From NCBI GenBank assembly GCA_036244855.1, contig BQKZ01000660.1, positions 27,798 to 91,797 on the forward strand: a stretch of 64,000 bases of DNA. Direction: 5' to 3'. The DNA comes from Temnopleurus reevesii. Lineage: Eukaryota; Echinodermata; Echinoidea; Temnopleuroida; Temnopleuridae. Below, one piece after another: positions 34,832-49,800 of this stretch (position 1 is its first letter; every line of letters begins with the position of its first letter). The notes under the pieces were generated by a model. The model was not told where the DNA came from and did no database searches. It saw only the letters and a program-made list of their open reading frames with translations. The translations under genes were made by a program, and so were the position numbers.

Positions 34832-37800
34832 NTAAAAACTGAGTGGAAAACTTAGAAACAACCTCCCACCCTCCCACCCACCCACCCACCCAAGTGTAAC
34901 TGGCAAGGCATATACCATCGAGAATGAAGGCAAGTTGTTCTTTAAGTTTTTCACACCTTGATGAAACACCGTCCTGGCCTGCTAAATTCATAATTGTTAA
35001 AGTAAACTTTGGAAAAAGATATATGAAAAGTTGATGATGAAAGTTTTGACCTGCCCAAGATTTGGGCCTTCTTTTGCATTTACAATGATTGGGCTGGCCT
35101 TGTGCTACTGCTAGGCTTGCCTATTTTGGCATTACTGTAAATAGGTCTATGTTTTTGATGGTTTCTTTAAAGTTGAAAGTTTGAACACATCATCTTTCCA
35201 GGGACCAGAATTGCATAAAGTAAAACCCTCTCACTTCTTAAAACATATAGATTAATTTTGGTGGATCTCAAATGAGTGTCAATGTGTTAGTATGATGGAG
35301 AGTACCTGAACACTAAGCTTCCGCCCAGTTTTTTCTTCAAAATCACTGTTCCGTAGAAAAGGGTTTTCTGTGATATCGCGCAGGAAACTTTTCCTTTTTA
35401 ATTGGGGTTGAACAGTCGAGAGGGGTGAATTACCGCTAAGTGCAGGAAGATTTAAAAGCTGATGGGCCCTCGATAAACAATGAATACTCACAAGTATTTG
35501 GCCCCCACCAATTATCACAGGAATTGTAGTGGTGTGATAAAAAGCTTGGACCCTATTCGGATGGGTGTTTGGAAAGGAAATGGATTCTGTAATAGGAAGT
35601 TGATTCGTTTATGGAAGAATAGTGGAATATATGGATGCATTTCTGTAGTTATCGAACTATTCCCAGTTCCTATCTTGAATATATTTCAAATGATACAATA
35701 GATAGAACTGACCCCTTTGAGATATACCAAAATTGAAAATATAGGCCTGCCTATTTGTAGCAAAATTGTAATAGATTTAGTTCTCTTTGGATATCAGAAG
35801 TTTTTTCAATACAGAACATTGTGAGACAAAACAAACTTTCACCTTCGATTTAAAGACAAAATACTTTCCAATCATAAAACGGATGGAATCTTGTCACAGA
35901 AGTTTCTGATGTGACAATAATTTCCAGATCTTCTAATACATCTCGAGATAAAGTAAATTTTCCTTTGGCCAATAAAAAGAATTGTTTGGTGGCCAAATAT
36001 TGCAATTTAGAAATAAATGTTGGTTGGTTGGTAAAATTTGGGAAAAGTATTTTAGAGTTTTTCCTTAGATTAGACTACTTTTGTATATGAAAAATTAGTC
36101 AATCTTCATCTTCTGACTTGCTAGGACTTTCGAAATTCCCAAAACCTGATATATTCCCCACAAACAGATTGCCATTTCATTCAGTTGGAAAATGATGACT
36201 AAGGAGCCTAGACATGGTAAACAAAAGTTTTAAATGAATCTTTATTGCCATATTTCATGTGTATACATATGAATTACTTTTAATATGAATGAAACGATCA
36301 TTGAAAAAAAAACACCTCAGATCAAGACAATTTGAGAGGGTCTGCTGGTGGAGGGCATCCAAACAAATTTTTTCAGGCCATTTGAAGGTGGAAAACTACA
36401 TTGCACACATTACGGTTATGCTTACAACTTGTTGTGTACCTCAGATATGCCAAAATAATAACCTCTATGAAGTATTTTGGTCGAATGTAGTCCAGAATAT
36501 TTAATTCAAATAAAAATCTATTCTATCATAATTCATCTTGACACCAACGGTATCGCGATACTCCTAGCGTATTCCGGTACCACACTCACACACAAAACAT
36601 TGTAAGAGCACATACAGTGCGCACTTCAATACACTGCCACACCATACGGAATACGCACTGAGAGAGACTCTTGCGCTATTGGTCAACGAGGGGTTAACGG
36701 CTGTTTTGAATTTTGAACACACGGTCCATTAGTTCGAGGCCCGAATAGAAGAATTATTATTGGAATAACTATAAATGCGCCTATCATGACCAATCTTTGT
36801 GCTTAATTGATTGGTGATAAGTTCTAACATTTAGTACTCTTCAACATAACACAACAATCTTGGAAAGTCAAATTTTAGGTGATAAGTTCTAACATTTAGT
36901 ACTCTTCAACATAACACAGCAATCTTGGAAAGTCAAATTTTAGGCTGCAAAAGAAGTATTCTACCTTTAACACATGTTTGATAAACTCTTGAATTGGTGC
37001 TGACTCAAAGCTATGATTTCCAATCATGATGTCTGATCCGATAATCCCCGACGGATATGAAATGTTGTCTCGTACTGGGAAGTGTGGAAATGCAACTCTC
37101 ACTTGTATTGTCAGAACAGTCTGTGAAAGTGGGGGGATGTAAATGAAGTATTTGACGTTGGAAGTGGAAAAAGAATATAAGCCAAATCAAAATGATTTAT
37201 CATAAATCATATCAAAAGCATGCTAGCTCAAGCAGCTGATTTGTTCTTGTTATGTAATAATAATAATAATGAACGGCTTTTATATAGCGCTTATCAAGTT
37301 AATCTCTAAGCGCTCTACAATTGCAGCATTATTACCCTGGCTTTAGCCCGGCAGCCACTTTTTTAGCGCACTTGGCGTTTCAAGGAATAAATATTCCTAC
37401 CAGGTACCCATTCACCTCACCTGGGTTGAGTGCAGCACAATGTAGATGAATTTCTTGCTGAAGGAAATTAACGCCCTGGGTGGGACTCGAACATACGAAC
37501 CTCTAGTTGAAAGGCGAGAGTCATGACCACTACACCACAGAGCCTCCACATAGTTTAGATAGCTTTACTTGCCTACGTGCCAACCATTCCGGAGAATTTT
37601 CTTCATAAAGATTCAAGGCTTTCATCACGAGTGAATGGCTGAAAACATGGTTATTCTTTTGTTTACCCTTACTTCAGTTCAGCAGGTTCATTATTCACAT
37701 CTTGGTATCGACCTCTTGCATATTGATGGGCAGTTGTGCTAGTGTAGTAGATTTGCTCTAGTATTGATAGCTTTACTTGTGAAGTGTAATCGTGGATATA

Positions 37801-40800
37801 ATTCCACACTGTAATCCAGGGCAGGGTAATTATATGCAAAGTGTTTTCCTTATTCGGTTGTTAGTTTACATTACTGATCGTTTGTTAATGGGTGGCCTAA
37901 TGAAATCTGGGTGATAAGGAAGTGATCGAGTGCCAAGTTATGTCATCAAATTTATCAAAGATAATGGATATGTAGTATGATAGGTCGGAATATGAATGGA
38001 CTTTGATTCCTCAATGCAGTTAGGATAGTGCAAGAGCATCAATGCATATGTCTCTTTGAATTTCGAGGGAATGAGTAGGCCGATGATTGAGTGAAACTGG
38101 GAGCATTTTGGTAGCTGAGTTTAGGTAAGTTTGAGAGAATAGACCTCTAACTTGTGGTCCCTTGGCTATGGCAATTTAGAATGAAGAGAACGTTATATAA
38201 TATTCATGTTATTGACAGCTACAAATTAATCTCTAAATTTCAAGGCATGATATAGGTTTCATATTTAGGGGCATTTTTGTATGTATCATAATAGGACCCC
38301 ATTTGAAATAAGCCATGTCAACTTTCATGGCAAATCTTTTCATATATTTCACCTGACTAATAAATTGAATGAAATTAATAGGATCATGTACGTATACACA
38401 TCTGCAAGGCTAAAAGACGATGAACAATGTTGTGCATTATTAGGCCAGTTTATTCAAAGATTCAAAACTTTCTAAATTTTTAAAATCTTTGAATGAATTG
38501 GCCTAATAATACACATCATCGTTCATCGTCTTTTATTCTTGTGCCAATACGTGAACTAACTATACTATATTACATCTGCAAGGGTAGTATAGTGACACTA
38601 CTAAATAGATATTCTGATAATAGGTAATTGATTCAAATGCAGATTTATAATGTAATATCATTCCATGTCATGTTTCATTTATTGCATTGTCACATTTGTG
38701 GTTTGTTCATGGTGGCCACAAATAAATTTTTTCCTCCATGGTTTGCTGAATTTTGCCACATTTTGGTGTTTTTTCAGCATTTCATTGTTTTGTTTATTGA
38801 CTGTTATGGCTGCTGATTTTGAAATAGAGGTGTTTGGGGTTGAATTACATTATTCGTATTTGGGTTACTCTTTTGAATAATTCTACCCTGGAACAGAACT
38901 AGCAAAATCATGGTTTCAAAGTGACTACTCTTTTGTTAAAACAAACAACATGCAGTCCTTTAAATGTAAAAACAAAGTATTTACAGTATTTTCCAATTTT
39001 TTCCTCCTGAGAGTTTGCTAATCTTGAGAAGTTAGGGTGGAATCCCCAAAAGGAATTTTTTCCTGCCCATCTCAATATATTTTGACCTTCAAAGTCATTG
39101 AATTTATTCAAGCAACCACAATTACAACAAGTGTGTGTAGTTTTTTATGAAATAATTTATGTCTGTGTGCCTGGTCAAGAAGCTTTATTCCTGAGATGTA
39201 TAACACTGTTCTTGAGAAAAACAACAACTGTAAATATTTGTGTCTTTCTGAAGGATTTAGCTTCAATATGGGACTCCATCTTGTTGTTGATGGAGTCCAT
39301 CGTTCAATGGCATGTTATACAATATCTATGATTGTAGAACTTTTTTTTTTAAGTCATGAAAACTCCCTCCTCCTTTTAAGTGCTTATACCGGATTCATTT
39401 CAATTATTCAAATAGGTTATATCACATAATTAATGTCACTGTTTTGAAGAGCAAGCCTTTGAAAATGGAATATTATGTTGTCAAAAAGGAAGTTAACTTG
39501 CAGGGAATGATTTTGCTTTTCAAATTTGATTAGCAGTTTTAGATGTTGAGGAAATAGTTTCAAAATTTTACTGTACGTTTCTATGTGAAAAAGTTGCTGA
39601 ACAAAAAATATATTGTGTAGCAATCGTGCTGAAACATAAAGCAACGTGGTATGCGATACCAGTAAAAATTATTCCCTGAATTGTAATTTTAAAGGAGAAA
39701 CTATACTACATATGTTGATTGAAGGAATTGATCCACTGGATTATTACAATACTTCACAGAAAAAAAATCAACAAAACCTATAAAATCAAATTCTCATCCC
39801 TCAATAATTGCAATGATATACCAATGACAGCAAATATCCTAATTCAAATTCTGTTTAATCCTGAAAATCCTCAAATCTCGTTTTAATGGCCAAGAGGTTT
39901 AAGTAATTTTAAGGTTATTGACCAGTGGAAGATGAGTTTATTTGATGCTAGTTACCTACCAGAATTAAGTCAACATCCTAAAGCTGTTAGAGGCAATACA
40001 GTCAAATATTGACTGTGCAATATTGTCAAGCAGTAGACTGCTTACCTACTTGGCCTTGGGGAAATAAGGAAGTATATTTAGCATTTTTATGAATGAATGA
40101 TGTATCTAAATTCCCAATTTATAAGATTTTGTACATGGAAGTTTACTTTACTGGGAATGAGTTTTTTTGTATGTTGGTTTTCAAGGAGTTCCCAAGTTTA
40201 GTCCATGAAAAATGGGAATGATCGAGAGAGAAATATATGAGATATATCTAAATTTCATGTTGATTTTATAACACAGGGGATGGGAAACTGTTAATCCTCA
40301 TTATGATTCATAAAATGTTAAATTGCTAGGCAAAGCAGGGAGTTGGGATTTTAGTCCCTGGGCAAAGTAACAGACTGTCAGTGTTTAAGCCATATATGAC
40401 AATGTCTTGTATTTTTCAAATAATACATTATAATTGCTTTAATATTCCTGAGAAAAGCCATTTGTTTTGTTTGGACAAAATATTGCCCGAAGGATATTGA
40501 GAACAAGAATGGCCCATATCTTTAATTTCACTGAGACAAGTGACCCTTTTGTTCTCAAATGTTGAATATAGTTGCTGAATAATCAAAGGATGATTAAAAT
40601 CTTATCAGTTGTTCCCTGTCAATGTCAACGTACATTTATTAAGTGAACCTCCGACTGTACTTTCAAACACATGTTACACAAACCTATATTGATCTCAATT
40701 CAGATAACTGCGAAACTCGAATGTTCAAGGGCAACAATTATCTGTTTGAATCAAATGCCAGAATTCTGATTTTGAAAAGATGAATAGGATGCAAATAAGA

Positions 40801-43800
40801 TTTCAGAACATTTCTTATAAAATCTAAATTATGTATTATGTCAATGGGTAAAACAAGGTATCAAAGAGAACATGTGCACTGAAATAGTACTGTGTTGGAC
40901 TCAAATTGGGCGCCAGTCATTTTGTCCACTCTGCCTAGTACTTGAGGTACTTTGCATTATTATTACCCCAGCTTTAGCTCGTGGCCACCAGCCCTCAAGC
41001 ATTTTAAGGAATAGACCTTCCTATCATGTAACCATTGACCTCACCCGGGTTGAGTGCAGTACGATGTGGATGAATTTCATGCTGCAAAAGAAATCAACAC
41101 CAAGAGTGGGATTTGAAACTGCGACTCTCTGGTTGAAAGGCAAGTGTCACAACCACTACACCGCGGTGCCTCTACAAAAACGTGTATTCTCATCCCACCA
41201 CTGCCACCCTTATATACAGTGCTATATGATTTTTAACTTTTCATTGAAATTTTTGCTCATTTTTTTAAGCAAAAACAAACAAAACCAAAAAAGAAAAAGA
41301 AAAAAGAAAAGGACAGAAAAAAGAAAGAAAACAAACCTGAAAGTGTACAGATACATGTAAGAATTACCATTTTAGCTTGTAAGTTATAAAGTAAAGATGC
41401 TTATGGTTTCAGAATATTCATGAGGTGTATTTTCATAAAAATTAAATGCTTTCAGCACCACTGAATGGCTAAAAGTATGGTTATTGTCACATTTTCTCTC
41501 AGATTTGTTTAGTAGTTGCGCTATTTACATTTAAGTCTTCTTCTCATGCATATTCCGGAACGGTTAGCATCTCTGCATAAGTGGCTGGATTCTTTGCTTC
41601 CAATCATAATGTCTGATCTTTCTTTTACAAATTGATCAGTAAAGCTTAAAGATATATTCTGGTATTTGTTAAAAAAATAAAATAAATGTTCACAGAATCG
41701 CACAAAATGTGAGAAGAATGTTCAGAACTATGAATAAATAATATGTGCCAAAGTGTTTTGCAAGAAAATGTATAATGGCAGAGAAATGTGCAAATAAAGG
41801 GTCAAAATTGGGCCATGTCGGGCAGACAGATTTTATACCAGTCCCACGCGCTGCTTCCTGTGTTTGCTGCTGTGGACAGATCGAGCACGTGGATAATGAC
41901 ATAATTTCGCTTTTGACCGGTTTGAGGTTATCATATTAGTTTTCCCTTGTCTACACAAGTCACGTTGTGCTTTGTTTGTAACATAAGATTATTTTAATCA
42001 TTCATTTTTCCAAATTGAAGTTCTTTGCAAGTACTCGATATTCGCTATAATGATTTAATGTTCTGTCATTCTCTCATTAAATTAATGTAGGAGGAGCTCA
42101 TGATTACAAGGCTAATTATCATTTCCTGGTTTCCCTTAGGGTGTAATTAATAAGAAACCTATTACAGATTCGTGACTTGTCAGCCAAAACTTCATTTGGA
42201 TGTTGTATCGTCTCCTTGGAATCCAGCTGGTGGGTTTTTTGTTCTGTCATGTTCGGTAGTGAAATATATATTGAAAGTTGTAGTAATGGAGGCTCATAAG
42301 ATTGGTCAATGGCAGGTCATGTGCACTATGAATATCCCAACCAGGGCCCTATTGAATAAAAAGTTACGTTTAAATGCAAGTCAGAAAATAAAACGCAAGT
42401 CCTAAATAATGCGCTCCTAATTGGTTGAAAATTGAGTTGCATTATTTTATCTGACTTGTGTTTTAACGCAACTTTTTATCGGGCCAAGATTCTGAAATTT
42501 TCGATTTACGCCCTGTTCACACATTCCCCAGAACTTTTGCGAAATTTTCTCATCGTGAGACACCAATCTCCTGGCACAATGCCTCTGGTTTTCGGCTAGA
42601 TAGCGACCTTGAATCTTTATCCCCCACTGCGCGATACACTACAGCTGAAGTTATATTTACCTAATATATCTCTGAATCGCTGAGAAAGTTTCCTTGTGAG
42701 TGAACGGCTGCCCATGGGAGAGATACGAATCTCCTATCTATCTCACTGCCATCATGAGATTCATCCTGGGAGGGGAGGGGGGGGGGCTGGAACAATGTAG
42801 AATTATGTGATTTTTAATGTCATGTTGGTGACTGAGGATGCAAAGCTTTCAATAAGGGCGCGAAACTTGGGACCTTACTCATAAAGCCGTTCGTAGAGGT
42901 ATACACCACTCTGCGAACGACTGGTGACCAATACTGTTTGAATCAAAAGAGTGAGTAGCATTATTCTTCTTTATACATATCCTCTTGGAGAAGCATTGGG
43001 AGCAGTTGCTTTCAGATCATCTCTTTTACGAATCGACAATTAAAATCCTTGAGTAAGCTGGCTTCATAGAATGCTTTGCACTTCTAGGTTTTCAGAAGAT
43101 CTATATTTGGCTTTCATTATTCATTAGTTGGTACTTTTACTGACAATAATAGTGATTTATGAGGAATATGCTGGTTTTCTTAGTACACGTAAATGCTGCA
43201 GGCGGGTTTATTCTGACAACTTGTTTGCCAGAGCCTTGCCTGACATAGCAACAAATGTATATCATGCAAACTTGATTCTTAGTATTTAGTTTGATTGTTA
43301 CTATTGGGTCAAAGGAATGTCATTAAATATTACAGTGGGCAAGTACTTAATTAGAATCACCACAAAAAAAGGCTACTGATGAAACATTTTCGTAATGTAA
43401 TAAGGTTTTATGCACACATATCTATACAATGATGAATGAGGAAATATCTGTTCGACTGATAACAAATAATCATATTTCAATAGAGTTCACAGCGAATAGT
43501 GTAATTATTGCTCGGTAAAGCAAGCTACAATATTTGTCCTAGGTAGCAACACTCATACATTCAATTGACATTCTGACTATTGCGATATCATTGTTTTAAC
43601 AGCTAAAAAGACAACTTGTCTATGGACAAACCAGGATAGATCTGACCATAATATTTTGTCTTGATATTATTGCTTAACATTTTGGCAATTTCTGCAATTT
43701 CTACCGCAGTTTCTACTGCAGATTCATTGCCTATTTTTTATGCTGGGAACTATGAGCAGGTTAGATCTGGAAATCAAACTTCACACTCCTGTTTACCTCC

Positions 43801-46800
43801 TACAAATTGGTTTTGCAGACGTAGAACTTTATAACCTCAAGTTCATTCGGGGGATGAAATTAGGGTTCTGTGATTTTCATCAGCTTCACATTCAAACCTG
43901 TTGAATTCAGCACTGTGAGCAGAAGGTTCAAAGGAATAGAACAAAGTAAACAACTTTATTTAAGCCTTCACAATTGCTTCATTAACACAAAAGAATGTAG
44001 CTTCCTTGCTTATTCCAATACTCTTAATAATTCCTTGGTTATTCACTGAACAGGGCTGTGTTTTGCGAAGTTACAAAGAACATTTAGAACAATTTTACGC
44101 ACGACTGGTATATCAGTTCTTGTGCTGAATGATCCAGAATCTTACATGTATGACACTCATTAACATACTCTAGTCTTTCATCAAGTCGTGCGTGAAATGC
44201 CCAGGTGCGATGCCTGTCGATCAGTCTGCAGAATAAGAGGGAAGTAACCCCCTTTTGTGCGCATGTAGTTGTTGTGGATGATTAAACAGAAGTTGTTTAC
44301 TCTGTCCAAATCCTTTTACTCATCTGCTCACTGTGCAGCAATTATAGGCAAGTCTGCTATCTCAGATCTAGTCTTATTCAAAACACAGTATACAGTATAC
44401 ACAGTACCAACAAGTTAGCAACCAACATTAATGTATATATAAGTTTCTTTATGAAGATTTATATTTCTGTAAACCCCCCAAATATAACAGTGTTACATGT
44501 TGTCAAATGCATTGTCATCATGTTCACACGTGAGTGATTTCAGATGTTGCAAGGTGTCTTTAAAAGTGAGCTCATAGTGAAGTGTAACAGTTGAAAAGTG
44601 GTTCATAACTTTTTTGAGTACTACAATTATCCTGAAAATGATGAATATTAAAGGAAATTTTCATCACTTTTTAAGAAACAAATAATTGTTTTGTTCTAAC
44701 TCGCTACTTGGTGAGGAAATGCACTGTAGAGAATTGAAGCTGAGGATTTGAAGTGGCCCAAAGCAACCACTTTTTGCCAATAAGGACTCTTTTTGATAAT
44801 TTGTAATTGTATTATTATTTTTTCAGGTTCGTTATTTCAGACGAACCAACTGCCCTGTTAATGCGATCGTTGATTTCCTGCTCTGAAGCCGGACAACACT
44901 ATCTAACTTCCTGCAATGTGCATGGATAAGTTAGGATTGAAACTGATTTGAATGTATCAGAGAGAGTGAGAGAGCGAAGGAGAGAGGGATGGAAGGAAGA
45001 ATGGATAGAAAGAATTGAGAGAGGAAAGAGGCAGAGAATGATGTTGGGGAAAGAGGTCAAACCGGACAACATTTTCTCACTTCCTGCAATGTGCATGAGT
45101 CGGTTAGATCGCAAACCAGTTGAATGTATCATAGAGAGGGAGAGAGCAAAGGAGAGAGGGCTGGAAGGAAGAATGGAGAAAAAGGGATGGGGTAGGATAG
45201 AGGCAAAGAAGGATCGTATAGGGGGAAAAGGGCTCGATCAAACCAGACAACATTATCTTACTTCCTGCAATGTGCATGTATCAGTTAGGATTGAAACTAA
45301 TTTGACTTTACCAGAGAGTGAGAGAGTGAAGGAGAGAGGGATGGAGGAATCGACAGATTGAATATAGGAGAGAGACAGAGAAAGAAAGAGTTGCACAGGG
45401 ATTATTAAATGACAGAGAATCATTGCACTGGGAGAATTGGTTGAAGACAGGAGGCAAAGAGACAAAATGTGATACATACAAAATATTTGAATCAAGGGGA
45501 GAGAGAGAGGGAGAAGAAAGGAGAGATAGGAGAGGCTGCGTATATAGAAAAGAAATGGAAGAAAAAATGCCTTCTGAGATACGAATAGGAACAGATGGAG
45601 AGAGACAGAGAGAGTATTAGATAGATATATGCACTGGGTATATTCATATGTATCTGACAAGTGAGTTTCCAGAGAATAAGAGGAAGAGGAAGAGAAAGAA
45701 CAACAGAAAGAGATACAATGATTGAAAGTATAAAACCTAATCAACATCGAAAGGAAGTAAAAGTGCCCACGTGAACAAATTTTATCTATATTCCATCAAA
45801 CGGCATTGTGGGTTTCACATTGCCTGGAAGTGGCGTGGTATTGCACGTACATGCAGTTGGTATCAGGAGAGAGAGTAGAATTGGAATAGCACACACCCAC
45901 TTGCCTGCATTAGATCTAGAAGCTTTATTTCAGTTCCTGGTGGTATGTTGGTTATGTACTAGTTTCTGTGGAATTCTAAGCTTGATTGCTTTGGTATTCT
46001 CACATGTGGATAGATAGTAGCTGATCTCTAGCCGGGTAAGTCACATTTTACAGCTTGATATGAGAAACGTTTTATGTTATAGATTTTACTGAGTCTTTAT
46101 AAGCTATATTTTACTTCATTTGAAGTTAATTTCTCGTGGTTTGATTGAACAATTATTGAGTTCTTGAGGAACCTTGTCTTTCTATACTGAGTAGGAAATG
46201 CATGCATACATGGTTTGAACATAATAATGATAATGATAAAAGCCTCGTCAGTATTACTCACTGCGCTCCCAGCAGGCCTTGTAATATCATAGAACAATTG
46301 TCACCCGGGTTTATTGGAAACCTTTTGGTGTGGTGGTTCTTACTCTTGCCCCTCAACTAGATGGTCGTAGCTTAAAATACCAACTGTTCATTTCCTTCAG
46401 CAAGAAGGGTGCACTCCACCCAGGTGAGGTAAATGGTTGCCTGACAGGAATTTTTTCATAGAAATGCAGCGTGCTACTTAGAGCTGCACTGCTAGTGCTA
46501 AAGCCAGGGTAATTATGCTGTATTGTAGAGCATTATATATATATGTTGAGCCTATTTCTGGTGAAAATTCACCCAACAGAAATTACAAATTTCATGCTGT
46601 TTTAAAGGGCAAAAGTTGGTATAAAAATGTTCAAACTGCATTCATAAAGGTCATTGTAAGTAGAGGTTCTGCATCAAATTCATTGAAGACTATTAATCAT
46701 AGATTCCACTTGCTACATATCAACAGTATTAAATGATTAGATCATGCTAAGATCATGCCCGGATATTTAACCCAATAACCTGGTATTATAATATAGGAAT

Positions 46801-49800
46801 TTATCTAAGTAGAACATATCTTGAACAAACAACTTTATTGACTGAAAATTGACTAATATCATTTTTTTATGAGTCAGGAAGTCTCACATTCAAGACATAG
46901 TGCGAATGATTAAAGGGGTAGTCTACCCATGATATTTTACTATTTCAAGTACAAGGAACATGATTTAAATTGCATATCAAAAAGGAATACTTATCATTCA
47001 ATTTTTATATGCTGTTCAAAAATATTCCCCTGTTGTCGAAATCGAAATCATTTTGAGCAGGAGGGACTAAGGATTTTGAACAAATTTAACAACTTCATTT
47101 AATTATTCACAAAAGCTGTATGATCTTGAGAGAAAATAGCTTCCCTATTTATTTACTGAACAGATGTGACACATCTTCTCCATTTATTTCTTTTGCGTGC
47201 ATCTATCTGTTGTGAATGCTTGAATGGAAGTTGTGTGCTTTTTCCGAAACCTTTGTCCTTTCTGCCTACTGTGAATTTATCTAAGTAGAACTCCCCTTTA
47301 ATCATTTCTTTAGCAGATTATCCAGAATTCACGGATTCCCTTGACTTTATTTGTAGACTCAATCATTTCTTTTCTAGGAACCTGCTCAATTGTCTGGTGG
47401 AAATAGATTAGCAATATGTTTGTATAGTGTCACAATGGAAGCTTTGATTAGGAAATGGGTGTATTTGATTTTGATCTTGAGGAAACCAACTTCACTTTAA
47501 TATATCAAGACCTCCTTTTAAAACTGAGCATTTATGGTGTTTTAGATGCTATACAGGAACCATGGAACCAGGAGAAGGGACTAGGGGCTACAGTTTCCAT
47601 TTTTTCTCAATGAATGCATGCAGACATTTGACAGGGTGTAAAATGCTTAATATATACCCCCTCCACTTTTGAAAATTTTCCATGGTGCATGCCTTATAAT
47701 ATAGGTATTTAACTCTTTGCATATTTTTTTTATTTATTAGGTTTCTTGTACCTTTGTGTAGGTTCCCATAAGTCCAATATTTTAACTTTTCCCCTAAATA
47801 AAAACATCCTTGATCCAATTAGAAATCTTACAGTTGCTGTCAATTTAGCGATTAATAATAGGATAAATGTTAATGATGCCTGCATCAAATGTCAAAATCC
47901 TTGATATATTTTCTTCAAGTCATACCTTTTGGGCTGAATTTTCAATAGGATTGTAAAATGTAACAATCACCAGTTCATTTGATATACTGTATTGGGAGTA
48001 ATTTTAGGCAACAAAATTTTTGGCAAAGCCCCCTAAACCCCAATTAGAAATCTTACATGAGTTTCCATCATAACCAGCACCAAGTGATTATTAGAAATTT
48101 CTTTTCATCAACACCAACCTTGATTTATTTGCTTTCGATATGTAATTTTGGATCAAAATTTAAAGAATGTAAACTCCTTAAATGTGATGGCAGTAATAAA
48201 ATAGCTGTAATTCTATGTAAACCCCTTATCCCAAATTAGAAATCTTGTATGAGATGCTTGCTTTTCATGAAATAGAAATTATAGAAAATTCCTTCAAATC
48301 ATTAAGGGGACTCATAGGATGAACAAGTAAAGTGATGGTGTACTGTAGTATCCATAGGGGAGGCATTATTTCTCAATTATTCTCTCCGATATCTGATTTA
48401 AACCTCTTTACTTCTCCTCCCCTTGAATTATGCACTCAATCNNNNNNNNNNNNNNNNNNNNNNNNNNNNNNNNNNNNNNNNNNNNNNNNNNNNNNNNNNN
48501 NNNNNNNNNNTTAAAGGGGAACCAACCCCTGGGATTATCGTGCTCTCATTGAATGAGAAAAATCAGATGAGCAAACTGTGAAAATTTGAGCAAAATCGGA
48601 CAACCCGTTCAAAAGTTATGAATTTTCAAAGTCACAGAGATTTGATGATCACTGCCGCTCATGGGGATCCGTGCGATCCGCAACACCGACTAAATCTGTG
48701 ACGTCATGTCGGACAACTCCTCATTCACTTTGTACATAGAAGTTTTAAAAATGGATTAATGTAAAATTTAGAGTAAGGTTGCGACATCATTCTTCTCAAA
48801 ATACATGCAGAATCAATACAAAAATGCTATACCCCAACCAAAAATTGGCATTTTGTTGACTTTTCCGAGAAAAAATAATAATGCTGCAATTGTAGAGCGC
48901 TTAGGGAATTCTAATGAAGAGTTGATAAGCGCTATATACATGTAAAAGCCTTTCATTATTATTAATATTATTGATATTTGTGAGCTTAATTTTCCACAGT
49001 CTTGGCTACATACCTTGTAATATTAGCAAAGGAACAATGGACATTTCTATCACATTTTCACAATCTATAATCATTAGTGTGACAACAAGTGTCATTGCCC
49101 TGTTATAGATTTGAATTTTAGGGAGTGAAACTGCAATCCATTTGTAGTAATATCAATCTATTAATTAATTGTATCCAATTTATCAGCCATTAATGATGTA
49201 AATGATATAGGAATATATTAAAGATATAAAAGGTATTTAAACATAAATTCACTTCCTTGTTGAAAGTTATCATTAGTAAAAAGGTGTTTTTTCAGGTGTG
49301 GCTTGTGATGGTAAATTTATTGTTCTGCAGGAAGGAAGGCAATGTCAACCTATATCATTTGTTGTAAACCAGTTTTTAGAGATAATTTGGGGTTTAATAG
49401 AATAAAAATTTAATCTTTTAATTTTATTTCAAATTTAATTTGCTTGATAATGTTCATGTACTACTTTCTTTGTAATATTGTATGTTCTTGAAATGGAAAA
49501 ACAAATAAATCAAATCAAATCAAATCTTGGTAGAAAACCATTTGAAGAAACTCTTTATTATTTGGAAATATTTGATGATCAAACCTTAAATTAGCAGTTT
49601 ATTAGCAATAAACTATTTATTAATAATGAATTAATCAATTATCTGTATGAGAGAAAAAAACTAGGCAAGTACAAAAATATTCGATTTCATGGCAGTGCTA
49701 TAAATTTGGAGCATGAAAACATTAATGATACGGGAGGAGGATCTCTTCATAATAAATTCTTATATCTATTGCAAATGACATGAAATGACCAAATTGATAT

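Larger units (their letters stand above)
34246..35222. repeat. Local direct duplication, one copy carrying an insertion
   Basis: Segment 34246-34764 and segment 34934-35222 share long near-identical stretches (gacctgcccaagatttgggc, 'ctactgctaggcttgcctat', 'ggtctatgtttttgatggtt'). The first holds the 214-bp element at 34451; the second has the uninterrupted site at 35128. They are separated by an (AAT)n run with an isolated N at 34832. Confidence 0.85.

Noticed and set aside
40872..41360. 162-codon + strand frame
   Set aside because: It runs through a SINE copy in reverse and then an A-rich stretch.
44948..45747. Open frames of 137 and 164 codons on opposite strands
   Set aside because: They are translations of the 178-bp minisatellite and GAGA tract.
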